Shown here: positions 32,045-43,991 of the stretch, piece by piece | How positions within the stretch are numbered: position 1 is the first letter of the stretch | Layout of the letters: every line of letters starts with the position of its first letter | Assembly (NCBI GenBank): GCA_902806575.1 | Contig: CADCXD010000007.1 | Coordinates: 1,550,001 to 1,614,000 of the forward strand | Source: Jackrogersella multiformis | Lineage: Eukaryota > Ascomycota > Sordariomycetes > Xylariales > Hypoxylaceae | Direction of reading: 5' to 3' | DNA: 64,000 nt | Translations under genes and position numbers: made by a program | Notes under the pieces: model-generated | Databases searched by the model: none | Seen by the model: the letters and a program-made list of their open reading frames with translations, nothing else | What the model was told of the DNA's origin: nothing

Positions 32045-33462
32045 ATGTCGTCGAACACGCTGAGAAGCCTTGGCCTCAGGTTCTCCATCCTAACCACCTG
32101 GCTACTATGGTGGACCTTATCCGCTACTGCACGCCCAACCTGCAATGCTGCGCGTCAAGATGAGGATTCGCATTGGGTAGCGACATGGACCTCAATGCCA
32201 CAGCTGGTGGAACCTAATAACATGCCTCCCTCTCCATTTGTATGCTGTGCTCTTATTCGGCAGCTTGTGGATAATATATCTAATCGTAGATTTAGTCGGG
32301 TTCCGCCGCGTTCAAGGATGCCACTCTTCGCCAAACGCTTCATCTCTCTATTGGTGCCGAGAGGCTTCGTTTCCAGATCTCCAACACCTTCGGCGGCAGC
32401 GACCTTCCCATCACGGAAGCCTCCGTAGCCCTCCCAACTGGTGGCAAAGCTGGCGTCAATGGCATCGATACGACAACATTGAAGGCACTCACTTTCAATG
32501 GCTCTAGTTCCGTTACAGTTCCTAGAGGCCAAGTTGCCTACTCGGATCCAGTTGACTTTAAAATTGGCCCTCAGGCTATGATTACAGTCAGCCTGTATTC
32601 GCAACCTGGCCAGTCTGGAAGTAGCATCACTGGACATCCCGGAAGTCGAACTACGTCGTTCATGCAACAAGGCAATCATCTAAATGCCTCGGCCGTCACG
32701 GGAGCGAGCACAGCACACTGGTACTTTCTTACCGCCGTAGAAGCCTGGGCCCCGAAGACGACTGCTGCTTTGGTGATTCTCGGTGACAGCATTACGGATG
32801 GACGTGGAAGTGATGACAATGCTAATAATCGGTATGACTTAGCTCTATATCACAGCTGAAGATCTAACTAACAAGCCCCCAGCTGGCCCGATCTTCTTCT
32901 AGCTAGGATGCAGAAAGAAGGAATTACCAATGTTGCCGTTTGCAACCAAGCAGCAGGTGGAAACACTGTGCTTACCGGAGGTCTCGGCCCGCCGCTCATG
33001 CAGCGCTATAAGCGAGATCTTCTCACCACCGCAGGTGTCAAGTACGCCCTCATCTTCGAGGGCGTAAACGATATCGGAGGCGGATCTACAGACTCGGGAT
33101 CCCAGTCACGTATCGGAACTAGCCTCCAGTCATCCTTCAAGACCATCGCTACCGACGCAAAGGCGGCCGGCTTGACGGTATTCGGAGCAACGATCACCCC
33201 GTTCGGCGGAAGCGGACAGAGCTACAGCAACCCGGCCAGGGACCAAACCAGGCAGACCGTGAACAAGTGGATTCTAGGTGGCGGAGACGGCAGCTTCGCC
33301 GCGACGATCGACTTCGCTAAGATCGTGGCTAACCCCTCGAACGCGGCTAACTTGGCTGCTCAGTACGACGGCGGTGATCATTTGCACCCTAACGTTGCTG
33401 GATACCAAGCAATTGCCGACCAATTCCCCCTGGATATTTTTAAGGGGAATGCGACAGTTTAA
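32045..33462 (+). CDS. Secreted SGNH/GDSL-type esterase
   Basis: Exons 32045-32239, 32296-32831 and 32883-33462 encode 436 residues with phases 0 and 2. The N-terminus has a basic region and hydrophobic core (SILTTWLLWWTLSATA), a signal peptide. A beta-rich N-terminal region (ATLRQTLHLS to FKIGPQAMITVSLYS) precedes the catalytic domain. Block I is VILGDSITDG with nucleophile S230; block II has the Gly in NQAAGGNT; block III is FEGVNDIGG; block V is DHLHPNVAGY, supplying Asp and His. This is the lysophospholipase-L1-like two-domain form common in secreted fungal esterases. Substrate is unknown: acetylated polysaccharide or lipid esters are both possible. Confidence 0.9.
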
Positions 33463-36401
33463 GGGGCTCTCTTGAATCAACTAGCGATTGTTATATATGT
33501 GATATCTATGTTATATAAACCGTATGATCATCTAGTAATCCATAACAGCATCTTAGTTTCGGATCTTTCATCGGCAAGTGAACAGACGATGTACGCAAGT
33601 GAAGTTATGGGATAAACTATCGATGATTGGCCAATGAAATAATATTTTCCACTATGTGGGGGGTTGATTCCTTTGGAGGGTAGTAATACGAACAAGTCCT
33701 ACGTAACACATGAGAATGTCGAGGTTATATCTTACAATGCTCTCGAGGGCACTGTAAACAATGATTAGCCATTCCGATTACATAAGGGCGAAGCATAACT
33801 CGAACGTGGAATTAGCATATGTTGTATATATCAAATTATTTTCATCCAATAAAATGAAATCGCATAGCCTAAATAGTACGAGTTATTCTAATACATTAGA
33901 TTTTGAAATAATTCTAGCCGCGGGTCCTTGGTATTGCTAAATGTTCGATTGGAAATAGTATCACGATGATTACATTCACATTCACGGCGATTACGTATGG
34001 TTTTCTAGGCATATACATGACGTAAGGTATAGTTTCACTTAACCATAGGTAGGTATATAAAATTGTCAGTAACATATTATGTTTAATAGCACATTTTACG
34101 AAAAGGAGGTATTGAAACTAATTGTATACCTAAACTTTCGTCTCCTCACTGATAATATCTTGCTTGCTACATTTAATCTATGGAAATGATATTTAGTGAA
34201 TTTCCATGACTTCATATACTTGGCTGCTTTTCGTGTTTTACCTATATCTAGCAACTAGCAGTAAACTGTGATTTTCACTTACCTTACCCGTTTCTAGAGC
34301 CTGCTCCCTCATCCACGAGGGCAACCGGAATGTTAAAACATCACTTCCATGATGGTTTCAATAGTTTCTTATGGCCCCGCTGTGACTTAGATTGGCATTG
34401 ACTTTGATCCTTGCTGTGTATCTAGTTTTGCCCCTCCAGTATATAGTTTTATGATTTTTTCTAGAGGATTCTTTGGCAACCCCATTACCAACCAACCTGT
34501 CTGATAATCACTGTTTGAAGAATGAGGGGTAGGTATGTAGATTATGTAGGTGGCACCGGGAAACAGAATCAGGGGTTATGACAGAAGATCAAGACGGAGG
34601 GGTTTGCGAGAAACAAGATAATGTCTGCTTAAAGAGGGCAGGATTAACGTAGGTATGTATTATGGATCGGGGTAGGTAGTGAGGTAATTTGGGAATAGAG
34701 AGAATATATTCTTACTTACCTAGGTACCTAAAGCAACAAGGTTACAAGCGACTTCATAATTTCTTAGGTGTCTTTCTCTAATAATGAAGTAATTTACATA
34801 GTATTAAGAGTGAAACTTTTCTCTTTACATCTTTGCTCTCTGCTAACTCGCTCGTCGAATGCTTGGTGGTGGTGCTAGAAGTTATGAAGCAGATCTGAAA
34901 CCTGCCACCAAATGTTGTTCGGCATCAGACTACGTACGTGTGTGTGACGATCGCTACCGAGGTGTAATGGTACGTTAGCAGATATCGTTATCTTAAGTAT
35001 GCAATGCTCACCATTTGGATGCACATGGTCAAATGTTAAAATACTCATCGTCATTAAACTACAAACTCTCTTTAATATACCTAGGTAATTACCTAAGCTT
35101 AAGTGCTTAGTTATAGGTAGGTACAAGTAGGTATGTGACGTTCCTGTCATTTTGAAGGATCTTCTTAAGGTTAAAGTTGTCAGCTTGTCAAACGTCCAGG
35201 AACCAACCTTGATGTTGGAGACCCACTAGGAGATACGAAGTGGGCCTTCAACATGCATACCTAGCCTATGTACGTACACTATGTACCCAATCTGTAGATA
35301 AATACGTGCATAACGACTGCTAGATGACTTACGTACCTACACTATGGAGCATGGAGACAATCACGCAGTTGTACGCCCAATCCCGCAAGGCTGGTGTTCT
35401 GATGATGATCCATTGCAAAGAAAACCCTTGTACCGAAGAGTGTTGGACTTCTTGTTTCCCCACACTTTTGTAAGGTGTTGGAAACTCGAACTAGGATTTA
35501 GGTTGGAACCGCCGTCGGCGAATTGGCCATTTTCTTCTATAGTCAACTTTATATTTCTAGATATTTCCCGCATCTTTGTTATTTAAGAATCATATAATTC
35601 ATGCACTTCTTATATACGAAATTCAAAGAATTTTGGGTCCGAGGAGAGAATAATTGGAGGCAGGTCAATGTGGCTTTAAGCTGGTTGGTATCTAGGTACC
35701 TACCTAGTTTAAGGTATTTAAGGTACCGAGGCACTACTAGATACGTACCTGGCCTAGTTGTTTTATAAGGAAAAGACTTGTCCCCTAAGGTGCGCCTGCC
35801 TTCATTATTTTATCCAGCATCCAGTAGGCTACCTAGGTAAGCGGCTGATCGACGACCGAAGGAGCTCTGGAGCCCTGCCACGAACCAAGATTCCTTTCGG
35901 CAGGTACCAGTTACCAGCCCACCTGCCTGCCCAGTGCCTGCCCAGTGCCCACTGTATCCCAGCCCCAGTCCTAGGCCAAGTTCCAGTTGGGACCTTTCAA
36001 TTCTCCATTCCCACCCTCGTCATTCCCCGCCAAACCACCTGGGAACTCGGACACTCCGCGACCATAAAATACATAAAATAATAAAGGTGGTCATCGCTTG
36101 GGATCCCTCCCCCTTCGAGCTCGTGTTGTTTGTGTTCTGGCGTCTTATAAAATTTAATTCTTGTCATCAATCGTCTTCATCATTCTCCTTATCGTTCATC
36201 TTATCCATCTATCATCTATCATCATCATCACCATCACCATTACCATCGACTATTACTTAGTTCGAGTTCGAGTTCGAGTTCGACGGAATATCTTGGTCTT
36301 CCCTTTCGCTTTCGCTTTCTATCTACTTCGTCTTCGCTACTAGCTACCATTCTCTACTTTCTACCCCCGACTTTACATTCTCCGCTCTACTTACTCTAAT
36401 C
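33463..36401. other. Long AT-rich intergenic region
   Basis: 2.9 kb without a supported gene. Holds several TACCTAGGTA-type palindromes (around 34714-34727, 35078-35087, 35694-35705), a CTGCCCAGTGC duplication near 35930-35950, CAT-trinucleotide repeats around 36210-36250 and a GTTCGA hexamer array at 36259-36281 in the presumed leader of the next gene. A small ORF at 35344-35586 has no family features. Confidence 0.55.
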
Positions 36402-37563
36402 ATGAACATGTTCGACCCTCACTGGCCGGAGCTTTCAAGAAAGCGCTATAGGGAAGAAGAGGACAATGGCGATGGTCAGGGTGATATGGGAGAATCTATA
36501 AATGGAACTTTGAGCTTCACTGAACATCGCAATGTTAGTATTTTTAAAAATTATATATACATATGGGATATACATACGGGATATATACATACAACACTCA
36601 CTCCCCCTTCTCCCTTTCTCGTTGACCCTCGTTGACGCTATCGCAACTTGCCGCTAACCCGACCCCTACAAACAGAAACGTCTCCAGTCTCTTCCGTTAC
36701 GCACTTCGCCGGCACAGAAACGATGTTCAGGACCTCCGGGGTTCCCGACTGCGACATCAGTAGCAATTCCTCCCAGTACCATCACCCCGACTGATTCCGA
36801 ATCGGAGGATGCGCAATATCAGCAGCAGTCAACTCTGTCGATGGAAATGGATAGGGATATGGATATGATGATCGATTCTTCGACCCAAAACTATCAGTCG
36901 GGTCCGTCCCAACCAGATTCCGTCGATCCAAGCATTGCCGGACGAATGCCCACCCCTATGCATTGTACTTTTGCTGCCCAGGTCCGGGGGAATATCTGGG
37001 GTCCAATGAATCAAGCGATGCACACGGCGAATCGATCGGCCAGTTCTACGGCCACAGAAGCTCAGCCATTCACCACGAGACACGACGAATCCTCGATACC
37101 TCGGTCTCTGGAAGGTACCGTTGAATGGTCCATGGTTCAGAACCGGCGTCTTCCGTCTCCTATTAGTGAGAGTGGTGGCGAAGACGCTCCGACGAGCCCG
37201 GGCATGGTACTAGACTCCCGTCTACCTGCTGAGTCTCAGCTTCAGAGACCCTACTTACCTCACATGCCCCATTCAACAAACCCTCACGCCATGGCCCTCC
37301 ACCCCAACATCCATACCATTCCGTCCTCGGACAGTGATGCCGGCATGATGGATACCGATCCCTCCACATCCCCCTCTCCGTCCTCCGCGCCCGCTACGCC
37401 ATCGCCGAGAAGCAAGTTTGGCCACTCGCGAAGCAAGCACACGCTCAATTCCTGGACGCTCCAGCCAGGCATGAAGAAGTCATTCAGTATAGGTTACCGA
37501 GCTGACTGCGAGAAATGCCGTATGAAGATTCCGGGCCATTTCAACCACATTATTATCTCCTAG
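36402..37563 (+). CDS. Fungal conserved Ser/Pro-rich protein with C-terminal CxxC motif
   Basis: Exons 36402-36533 and 36676-37563 encode 339 residues (phase 0; GTTAGT donor, ACAG acceptor). The protein is mostly low-complexity: an acidic REEEDNGDGQGD patch, SP-rich phosphorylation-like sites (PSPISES, TSPSPSSAPATPSPRS) and no predicted membrane segment. The conserved part is the end, PGMKKSFSIGYRADCEKCRMKIPGHFNHI, with one CxxC pair and nearby His that could bind metal. I recognise this tail as recurring in ascomycete proteins of unknown function. Its exceptionally long, CT-rich leader suggests a regulated gene, by inference only. Confidence 0.75.
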
Positions 37564-39341
37564 TATGGGAGTGATGAAAGAAAACACATCTGGTTTAAGG
37601 GCATAATGAGATGTTATACCCATGACTAGCAGTCGATGACACGTGCTCTGAAATTGGACGAGTAAGAGCTAGAACTTGAGCAAACGTCTCATCCGAGTTT
37701 GGCCCTTCTCGGTCGCAGCTAGATGGATGGGAATACAGCCTAAACAATATGCCAGATGCGGCGAATGTATCCGAGATACCAAGATCATGTCGGAAAATGG
37801 CTGTATCTGAGAGTGACATTCGTTGCTATCCGCAACTTTACCTCGATAGACTCTAAAGCGAAAGAGTCAAATTCTCATAAACATACAACTCTATCACCAC
37901 CACAGGGCAACCGATGATCATTCAGTTTGCCCAAGAGCTTCACAGCATGTGGAATTTTTTCTACTTGCATCTAAAGGGCGTTCTTCGCGGAACGCAAACA
38001 CTACGTCATACCAACAACAGCGCGGGTTTTATTTTTATTACAGTCTGTCGGATAGCATTATTTCTTCATCGGTCACTCGCATACCCAACACGTTCATTAC
38101 GTTTATACCCATAGCACGGTCGTTATTGCATTTGCTTTTCTGGTTCTGGGAGGGAAATACATGCATTCATTGGAGAGGGGAAAAGAACCAACCTGGGCAG
38201 CCAAAATCAAGGGGATGGTGGAAGATCTGAAATTTACTCACATCAGCATTCTATCCTTAGTTTTTTTCTTTCGTTCTTTTTTTCTTTCTCCTTCATTCGT
38301 CTATTTATCTGGCCAGTATTATAGCCCGGGAGGAGTGCTACTACTATCGGCGGCGTTTAGAGGCAACGGGGTCAACCGAGTTCGGGGCCGGTCCAGCGTA
38401 TCGATATTTCTTCCCTTGTACTTACTAATTGTACGGCCACTCACTACTTGAGGGTCGGGAGTCGGAAAAAATAAATACAAAAATACAATTATATTAGTTA
38501 CGCAGAATACACTGGCCTCTTTGATGTGAATCCCTATCTACGGTATGCTCAGTAGTTGAATGTTAGGGAAGGGGAAGGGGAAGGGGAAGGAGGGTGTTGT
38601 AAGAGTGTTAGTAGGTGATGGAGTTCGAATTCGAACTAGGTATGAAACGTAAGATGGCTGCTAGAGTCTACCTAGTTGAAAGCCCCAATGCTGAATGGTA
38701 GTGGGTTGCGAAATTGCCCAACGAATATTACAACATGATAGCTCACACGCGAGAGATTAGGGGTAGAGCTTATAGACTAAGGATCATACAGTAGAGTATT
38801 GCTAGACATGTACAGTAAGTTTGTATAATACCTAGTAAGTGTATATGTAAATGCCCATGTATTCACAAAAAAACCAAAACGCCAGGTTTTAATGCTCCGC
38901 CCTAAGGTTCTACTACGGTATATACGTATGATACAGCAGTCTGTCCACCACCACCGGCGAATATGCTAAAACCAATAATGGCCATTATAGCACTTACATC
39001 TCGTCCCATCCCATCCCGCGTACGGTCTAGACATCAGTGCGACCCCTATATACCGTATACTCTGTCCTGTATACCGCACCTAGGTAACTAACCCGGGAGG
39101 TAGGTACCTATCATCCGCATGTCTCTCTTGGACTGCAAGCGCGGCTGCCCGGGTCGTCGAGCGGATACCGTCGTTCATCTCTCATTTCGTTTTCTGGTAA
39201 TCTTGATAATCTCTACGTCGTAAAGATTCCTTCCTTTCTTCCTTCCTTCCTTGCTTGGTTGCTTGTTTGCGTGTTTGCAATAGGGCAGGCAGTAGTATTT
39301 CGTTTCCCGCTATCGCAACCCCATTTCCACTACCCCTACCC
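37564..39341. other. Convergent intergenic region
   Basis: 1.8 kb with no supported gene. Includes a G-rich AAGGGG array (38566-38593, quadruplex-like), CT-rich stretches near 38260-38290 and a TTCC/TTGC microsatellite at 39228-39268. Confidence 0.55.
38566..38593 (+). repeat. AAGGGG hexamer array
   Basis: Four to five GGGGAA units ending in GGAGGG. It is a simple repeat whose G-runs could form a quadruplex. Confidence 0.8.
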
Positions 39342-40311
39342 CTACCACCACCCGCTCTTCTTAGCCTCGCCAGCGCCCGGCTTCCCGAGCTGGTCCAGCG
39401 GCCCGGCGTTCGTTTGGCTCTCGCGCTCGTGGTCGAACGCCGCCTTCGCCTTGTCCTGGAGCGCCAGCCGCGAGTCGTCGCCGGGCCAGGCGCTGCGGCC
39501 CACGCTCTCGGCCGTGCGGCGCTGCTCTTCCGCCGCCGCCGCGGGGGCGGGGGCGTGCGGCGAGAGCAGAGGCGGCATGGCGACGCCGGACTCGCGGGCG
39601 CGGGCCTCGGCCTCCTCGACGAGGGCGACCTGCTCGGCGGAGGCGGCGCCGGTCATGTAGGCCAGGCGCGCGGCCTCCAGGCTGTCCGACTTCAGCTCCC
39701 GCCGCAGCGCGAAGAACTCCTGCCGCCGCTTGCGGTTGTACACCATCATGTCGGCCGTCGCGTAGACGGTCACGAAGAGCGCGAGGCCTGGGGGTGGTGT
39801 TAGTGTGTGTGTGTAAAGGGGTATGGGGGTATGTGGCGAGAGGGTATATGAAAGAAAAAGAGAAAAAAAAGCCCCTCCCAAAGCTTGAAAACTGGAGGGA
39901 AGGCAATTCTCATATTCCCTCCTCCGCTCTCCGCCACGACTCAGTACTCAACAACAGAAACGAGCATCCAACCCAAGCGGAGAAAAAGAGAAAGGCAGCG
40001 CGGGGGCAGCGCAAGAAATCAGACAGACAGATAGACATACCGCTGAACCCGATCAGGCCCAAGACCGTAAACTTGTGCGCGGCGTCGAAGTAGCGCCTGG
40101 AGACGTCGACGACGCGGTCGAAGCGCGAGGTCTCGTGCTTCCTGGCGGCCAGGTGCGCGGCCCGCAGCCGCCGCACCCGCTCGTCCATGGTCTCCGGGGC
40201 CGCCGGCCGAGGCATGCCCGGCGGCGGCGGGGCTTTCGTGTGCGCGTGCGGGTTCGAAGAGGTGAAGCGCGTGGCGTCGGCGACGCTCCGCGAGCTGTAG
40301 TCTACCGCCAT
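39342..40311 (-). CDS. COX14-like cytochrome c oxidase assembly protein
   Basis: Exons 40311-40041 and 39787-39342 encode 238 residues (phase 1; GTATGT donor, CAG acceptor). The conserved core RRYFDAAHKFTVLGLIGFSGLALFVTVYAT is a short basic/amphipathic segment running into one transmembrane helix (about residues 80-103), as in small COX14-type inner-membrane proteins, followed by a YNRKRR stop-transfer motif. The remaining C-terminal half is Ala/Glu-rich, helical-looking and extended, longer than in yeast Cox14 but common in ascomycete homologues. The probable role is early complex IV assembly in mitochondria. The family call rests on the core segment only. Confidence 0.7.
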
Positions 40312-41342
40312 GGATTTTCGAATATTCTTTTTTTTATATATATCTTTTATTCTATTTTTTTATCGAATTCGTTTGCGTTGGCGTTGGCGTTGGCGTTGGT
40401 ATTGGAGTCGACGTTGACGTATGCGTTAGCGAGGCAGGTGCATGTATATGTGTTACATACAAGTCCTCTGTACCCAAGTATTCGAGATCGTACGCCGTTT
40501 TGATATCCACTGGTGAACCTTCAGCCGGGCGAGGTGGAAACGGGAAGTCGCTAGTGTGGTAGGTAAATAAAATTTTGGAGGCTCTCGGCGAATCGCCTGA
40601 TCGATAACCGTTTGGTCGTCTGTAGCTTCCCAGGACGAGGATTCGTTTCGTTGGTTGTGCGGTGGGGGGTGGGTGGGTAGGTACGTACCCGATTATATCG
40701 ATACCATTGGCATCATGTAGGTAATCGATTATGTACCCATTTAGGAAGAGTGGGGCGGTAGAGGAAGTTTGACCGTTCCGTTGCTACCGTCTTGATTGGT
40801 CAATGGCATTTGTCGTAGGTTTCTCTTCCCTTATTATTACATCATCGTCTTTTTATTGTCTATACAAATTCATTTTTTTACTTTTACGAACGAGTGTGAA
40901 GTGATAAATCAATGATGTTAAAGTGTTTGAAACTGGAAGGATATATAACTGATCATACGGTACCTACGTAACATATAATACACCCACCAATTTTTATACT
41001 CTCTATTGCTTTCCTCTCTTATAACTCATATCTCATACTAGTAGGTTGTACTCTCTTAACATGTAGTCTTCCATAAACTACCTAGTATATATAGGTATAT
41101 ATATATATATATATATTCCTGGCTGGTTGGCATAAGTACTTAGGTGCTTATATTACAAGAAGACAATGTTCTCCCCTATCTCATCCTAACTTTCAACAGC
41201 AGTTATATTCCGTTTCTTAATATCAATCACTAGAAGGTCAGTCTTGAAACCCAAGGTAGGTAAATATTAATGGCCGACTCTACATTCTTTTTACTATTAT
41301 AGCCATCAAACTCATTTAGGTATATCCAAAGTCCCTAACTTA
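40312..41342. other. Intergenic region
   Basis: No gene supported. Contains GCGTTG hexamers (40375-40400) in the leader of the COX14-like gene and a TA dinucleotide run at 41097-41117. Confidence 0.6.
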
Positions 41343-42089
41343 CTAGTCATCATTCCCACTGCGCGGCAGGCCCTCGGTTCCCTCCCCATAATCCTCCCCA
41401 AGCTTCTCCCCATTAACCACCAAGGGCTTCATGTCCTGCAGAACAAATATCATACGAGCCCAGTTAGTGGTGCTCGGGTTGCGCCAGGCGTGCATCGTAG
41501 CCCTCTGGACGGCCACGTCGCCACGCTTCATCTGCGTGGTCGTGCCGTCGTCCAGCAGCATCTCGACTTCGCCCTCGACCAGGATTCCGAAGTCTAGAGA
41601 CTTGGTCCGGTGCATCATGCACTGGTACTGCGGCGCGAAGTCCACCATGCGGCAGACCACCCCGTTCTTCGAAGCCAGCCCCAGGTTTCCGCCCGCGATC
41701 AGCTCGTCGTGATATTTCACGTCGGCCTCGTCGTTCAAGTTCGCCGGGAACGTGTTGGTGTAGATCTGGTTGAAGCCCACTGCAGTAGCGGGTGTCAGTA
41801 TGAGCTGCTCAAAGAGTTCGCCGCTTTTTGTACAATACGTATGTCCCCTCTAGCGAGTTTAGAGCGTGGAGTATATCTGCCTGGGCAATCCACGGTCTAG
41901 AGCAGGGGAGAATAGCATCTACGGCAAAAACGTACTCTCACCGCCCTCATATACTTTCCAGGCAGCCGGCCGTTCGGAGTGCACCACTGCTTTCCCCTTG
42001 TCGTCGTGGCCTGTTATGTATGTTGTGGTGCTAGGAAGACTTGCATTTGCAAGCTGCGGAGTTGGCTCGGTCTGCTGCTTTGTCGACAT
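41343..42089 (-). CDS. Cupin-domain protein
   Basis: Exons 42089-41936 and 41779-41343 encode 196 residues; a GTACGT donor and TGCAG acceptor join GGES-to-GFNQIY in phase 1. The N-terminus has TYITGHDDKGKAVVHSERPAAWK, then one cupin barrel with VDFAPQYQCMMHRTKSLDFGILVEGEVEMLL and GDVAVQRATMHAWRNPS. The barrel keeps a Cys-Met-Met-His-Arg segment in place of the standard two-His motif 1 and a single His in motif 2, so metal binding is uncertain. This type of small cupin is frequent in ascomycetes, often near oxidoreductase or secondary-metabolite genes, with no agreed reaction. It is 0.9 kb from a broken RTA1-like gene. Confidence 0.85.
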
Positions 42090-42999
42090 CTCGGCGACCT
42101 AGGTTTGTGTACCTAGTGTATATATCACAAGAATAAGTGGTTTACATTCAAAACGATGCAGGGTTGGTTGATGTCTTTATAAGTTGATGCTAATAAATAT
42201 TAAATGTTCTAGGATTCCGAGGAGAACTTGGGAGGAGTAAAGCTTTATGTACCTGGGTAGGGTTATACGGAGATGAATAGTAATAGGATTCGGATTCAGG
42301 TACGAGAGATGAGGGGTTAAGAAAGTATATTATATCCAAGAGGAAATCGGAGTAACAATCGTCGCGGCTGTCTTATAGATGCATGAGCTTGAGCTACTAA
42401 TGTGGTTAGAATCCTCCATGTACTATCGGAGGATGCCTTTTGTTTAATAGCAAAGATAGGGACGCCACTGACGATATACTGCATATTTACAGCTAATTCC
42501 CTTAAAGGTATGTTAATCATTTCCTCGGAATAAAAGTTCTTTACACATACCTAGGTAGATATGATGTTTACCCACTGAGGGTATAGATACTAGAACAGAG
42601 AAACATTTGACTCTCGGGTGCGAATAGCTTCGTACACAGCCGAGACCTTGTAGGTGCAAAAATACAAAAAGGGGTTTTGTAGTTGGGGTACTCCGATGCA
42701 GACCTCCACGTAAATCCGAGATCGCTTCTGGCTGCACGAACTTAATACGGATATACCTACCCGAGTCATGAATGGCACTCTAAGGTCTAAGAACCTGTAA
42801 TGAGCTTATTTATTATTGTGCACAATCCAAGCACCCTCATAACCAGCTACGCCCGTAGGATGACCTCTTTTCATGGTCCGATTCGTCGGGTTTCCCGGAC
42901 TCTCTTCTCTTCCGAAACAAGCCCCAGCCATCTCGGACTCGGGCGCGACTAGTTCGCCCCTATAAACATTCGCCCTGCGCATGTCCAGATGTAACTTAC
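42090..42999. other. Intergenic region
   Basis: Between the cupin start and the RTA1-like relic. May include the lost 3' part of that relic, but no further RTA1 helices can be recognised. TACCTAGGTA occurs at 42548-42557. Confidence 0.5.
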
Positions 43000-43605
43000 C
43001 CACGGCTGCGACGAGCGCGACGGTGATGAATTGCTGCAGCCCGATGCCGCCCGTATATATGTGGATGGCTCGCAGCTGCTCGTCGGCCGGCGCCGGGATG
43101 CCGAAGAGCCAAGAACGGGGCGTAGAGGTAAATCATCCGCCCGAGAACCACGTTGTCGAAGGCGTCGACCCCTGCGTCGACATCTTAGCAGAAGAATCCA
43201 GCCACTACGTGTTTGTGGGTTGCTGGGTACTTACACAGCGAGAGCAGAATGAAGATTTGGAACGCCATATACGCGGCCGTGTTTTGCTGGCGACGAGTGC
43301 TGACATTGCGGAATAGGTAACCTAGGCCGTTGTTTCCCACAACTCGGCCATGACGATGACCCAGTAGAATTTCTGTTCCGGCGGTATTAGCACCGTTGAG
43401 GAGGAGGTGAGTGGGCGGGTCAGGACGAGGTCACCTTTCTGTAGGCTATGTTCTGGTATAGGTAGGTGAATGCTAGCAGCCCGAAGACGGTGAAGGCCAG
43501 CGCGACTGAGAAGCTGGGGTGGTAGTCCCAGAGAACATGGCATGTCCCTGGAGGTAGGTAGTCGTTGGCATCTGGTTCTATCTTCTCATACTCTTGCTGT
43601 ATCTG
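43000..43605 (-). pseudogene. RTA1-like 7-TM protein, frameshifted relic
   Basis: Three exon-like pieces (about 43605-43436, 43372-43235, 43171-43000) encode recognisable RTA1-domain parts: WDYHPSFSVALAFTVFGLLA, FYWVIVMAEL, GYLFRNVSTRRQQNTAAYMA, LWVDAFDNVVLGRMIYLYAP and IHIYTGGIGLQQFITVALV. RTA1-like proteins are seven-helix membrane proteins linked to drug and lipid-stress resistance. The second piece shifts frame right after MAEL, hitting a stop in the original frame, and the third shifts again after YLYAP. No start codon is in frame with the first piece and the C-terminal helices are missing. Two independent breaks make sequencing error an unlikely sole cause. Splice sites between pieces still look functional (GTAAGT at 43234). 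Confidence 0.82.
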
Positions 43606-43991
43606 CAGTATAAACTATGAATAGAATCGTGGGCCGGGTTCCTGAAAGTTGGGCAGTCCGAACTGGCCAATAACCGTTTCTGAAATCCCACCTAGGGGTC
43701 GACGTCTGGACTAGCTCCGCCTCAGGGGGGTCTATGCGTTGGTAAGTAGAAATACTATGTATATATTCCAATTATCCCACCACTTTTGCAGAAGCCGGAA
43801 CGCGAAATCTAAAACCACTGATGGATAAACCCTAGCATATACTCTGTCAAAGCAAAGACGTTACCTATATTAGGTCCCTATCGAGTACGACGTGTTTCAG
43901 GCAAGTTCAAAACTGTAGCTTACAAGACTACGATATGTGATATTTAACTTCAGTTATTTCAGATATACATATACATCTACACAACACCGCT
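43606..43991. other. Intergenic region
   Basis: Between the RTA1-like relic and the Zn2Cys6 regulator stop. No gene or repeat seen. Confidence 0.55.

Noticed and set aside
35344..35586. 80-codon plus frame in the long AT-rich gap
   Set aside because: No family resemblance and no flanking gene structure.
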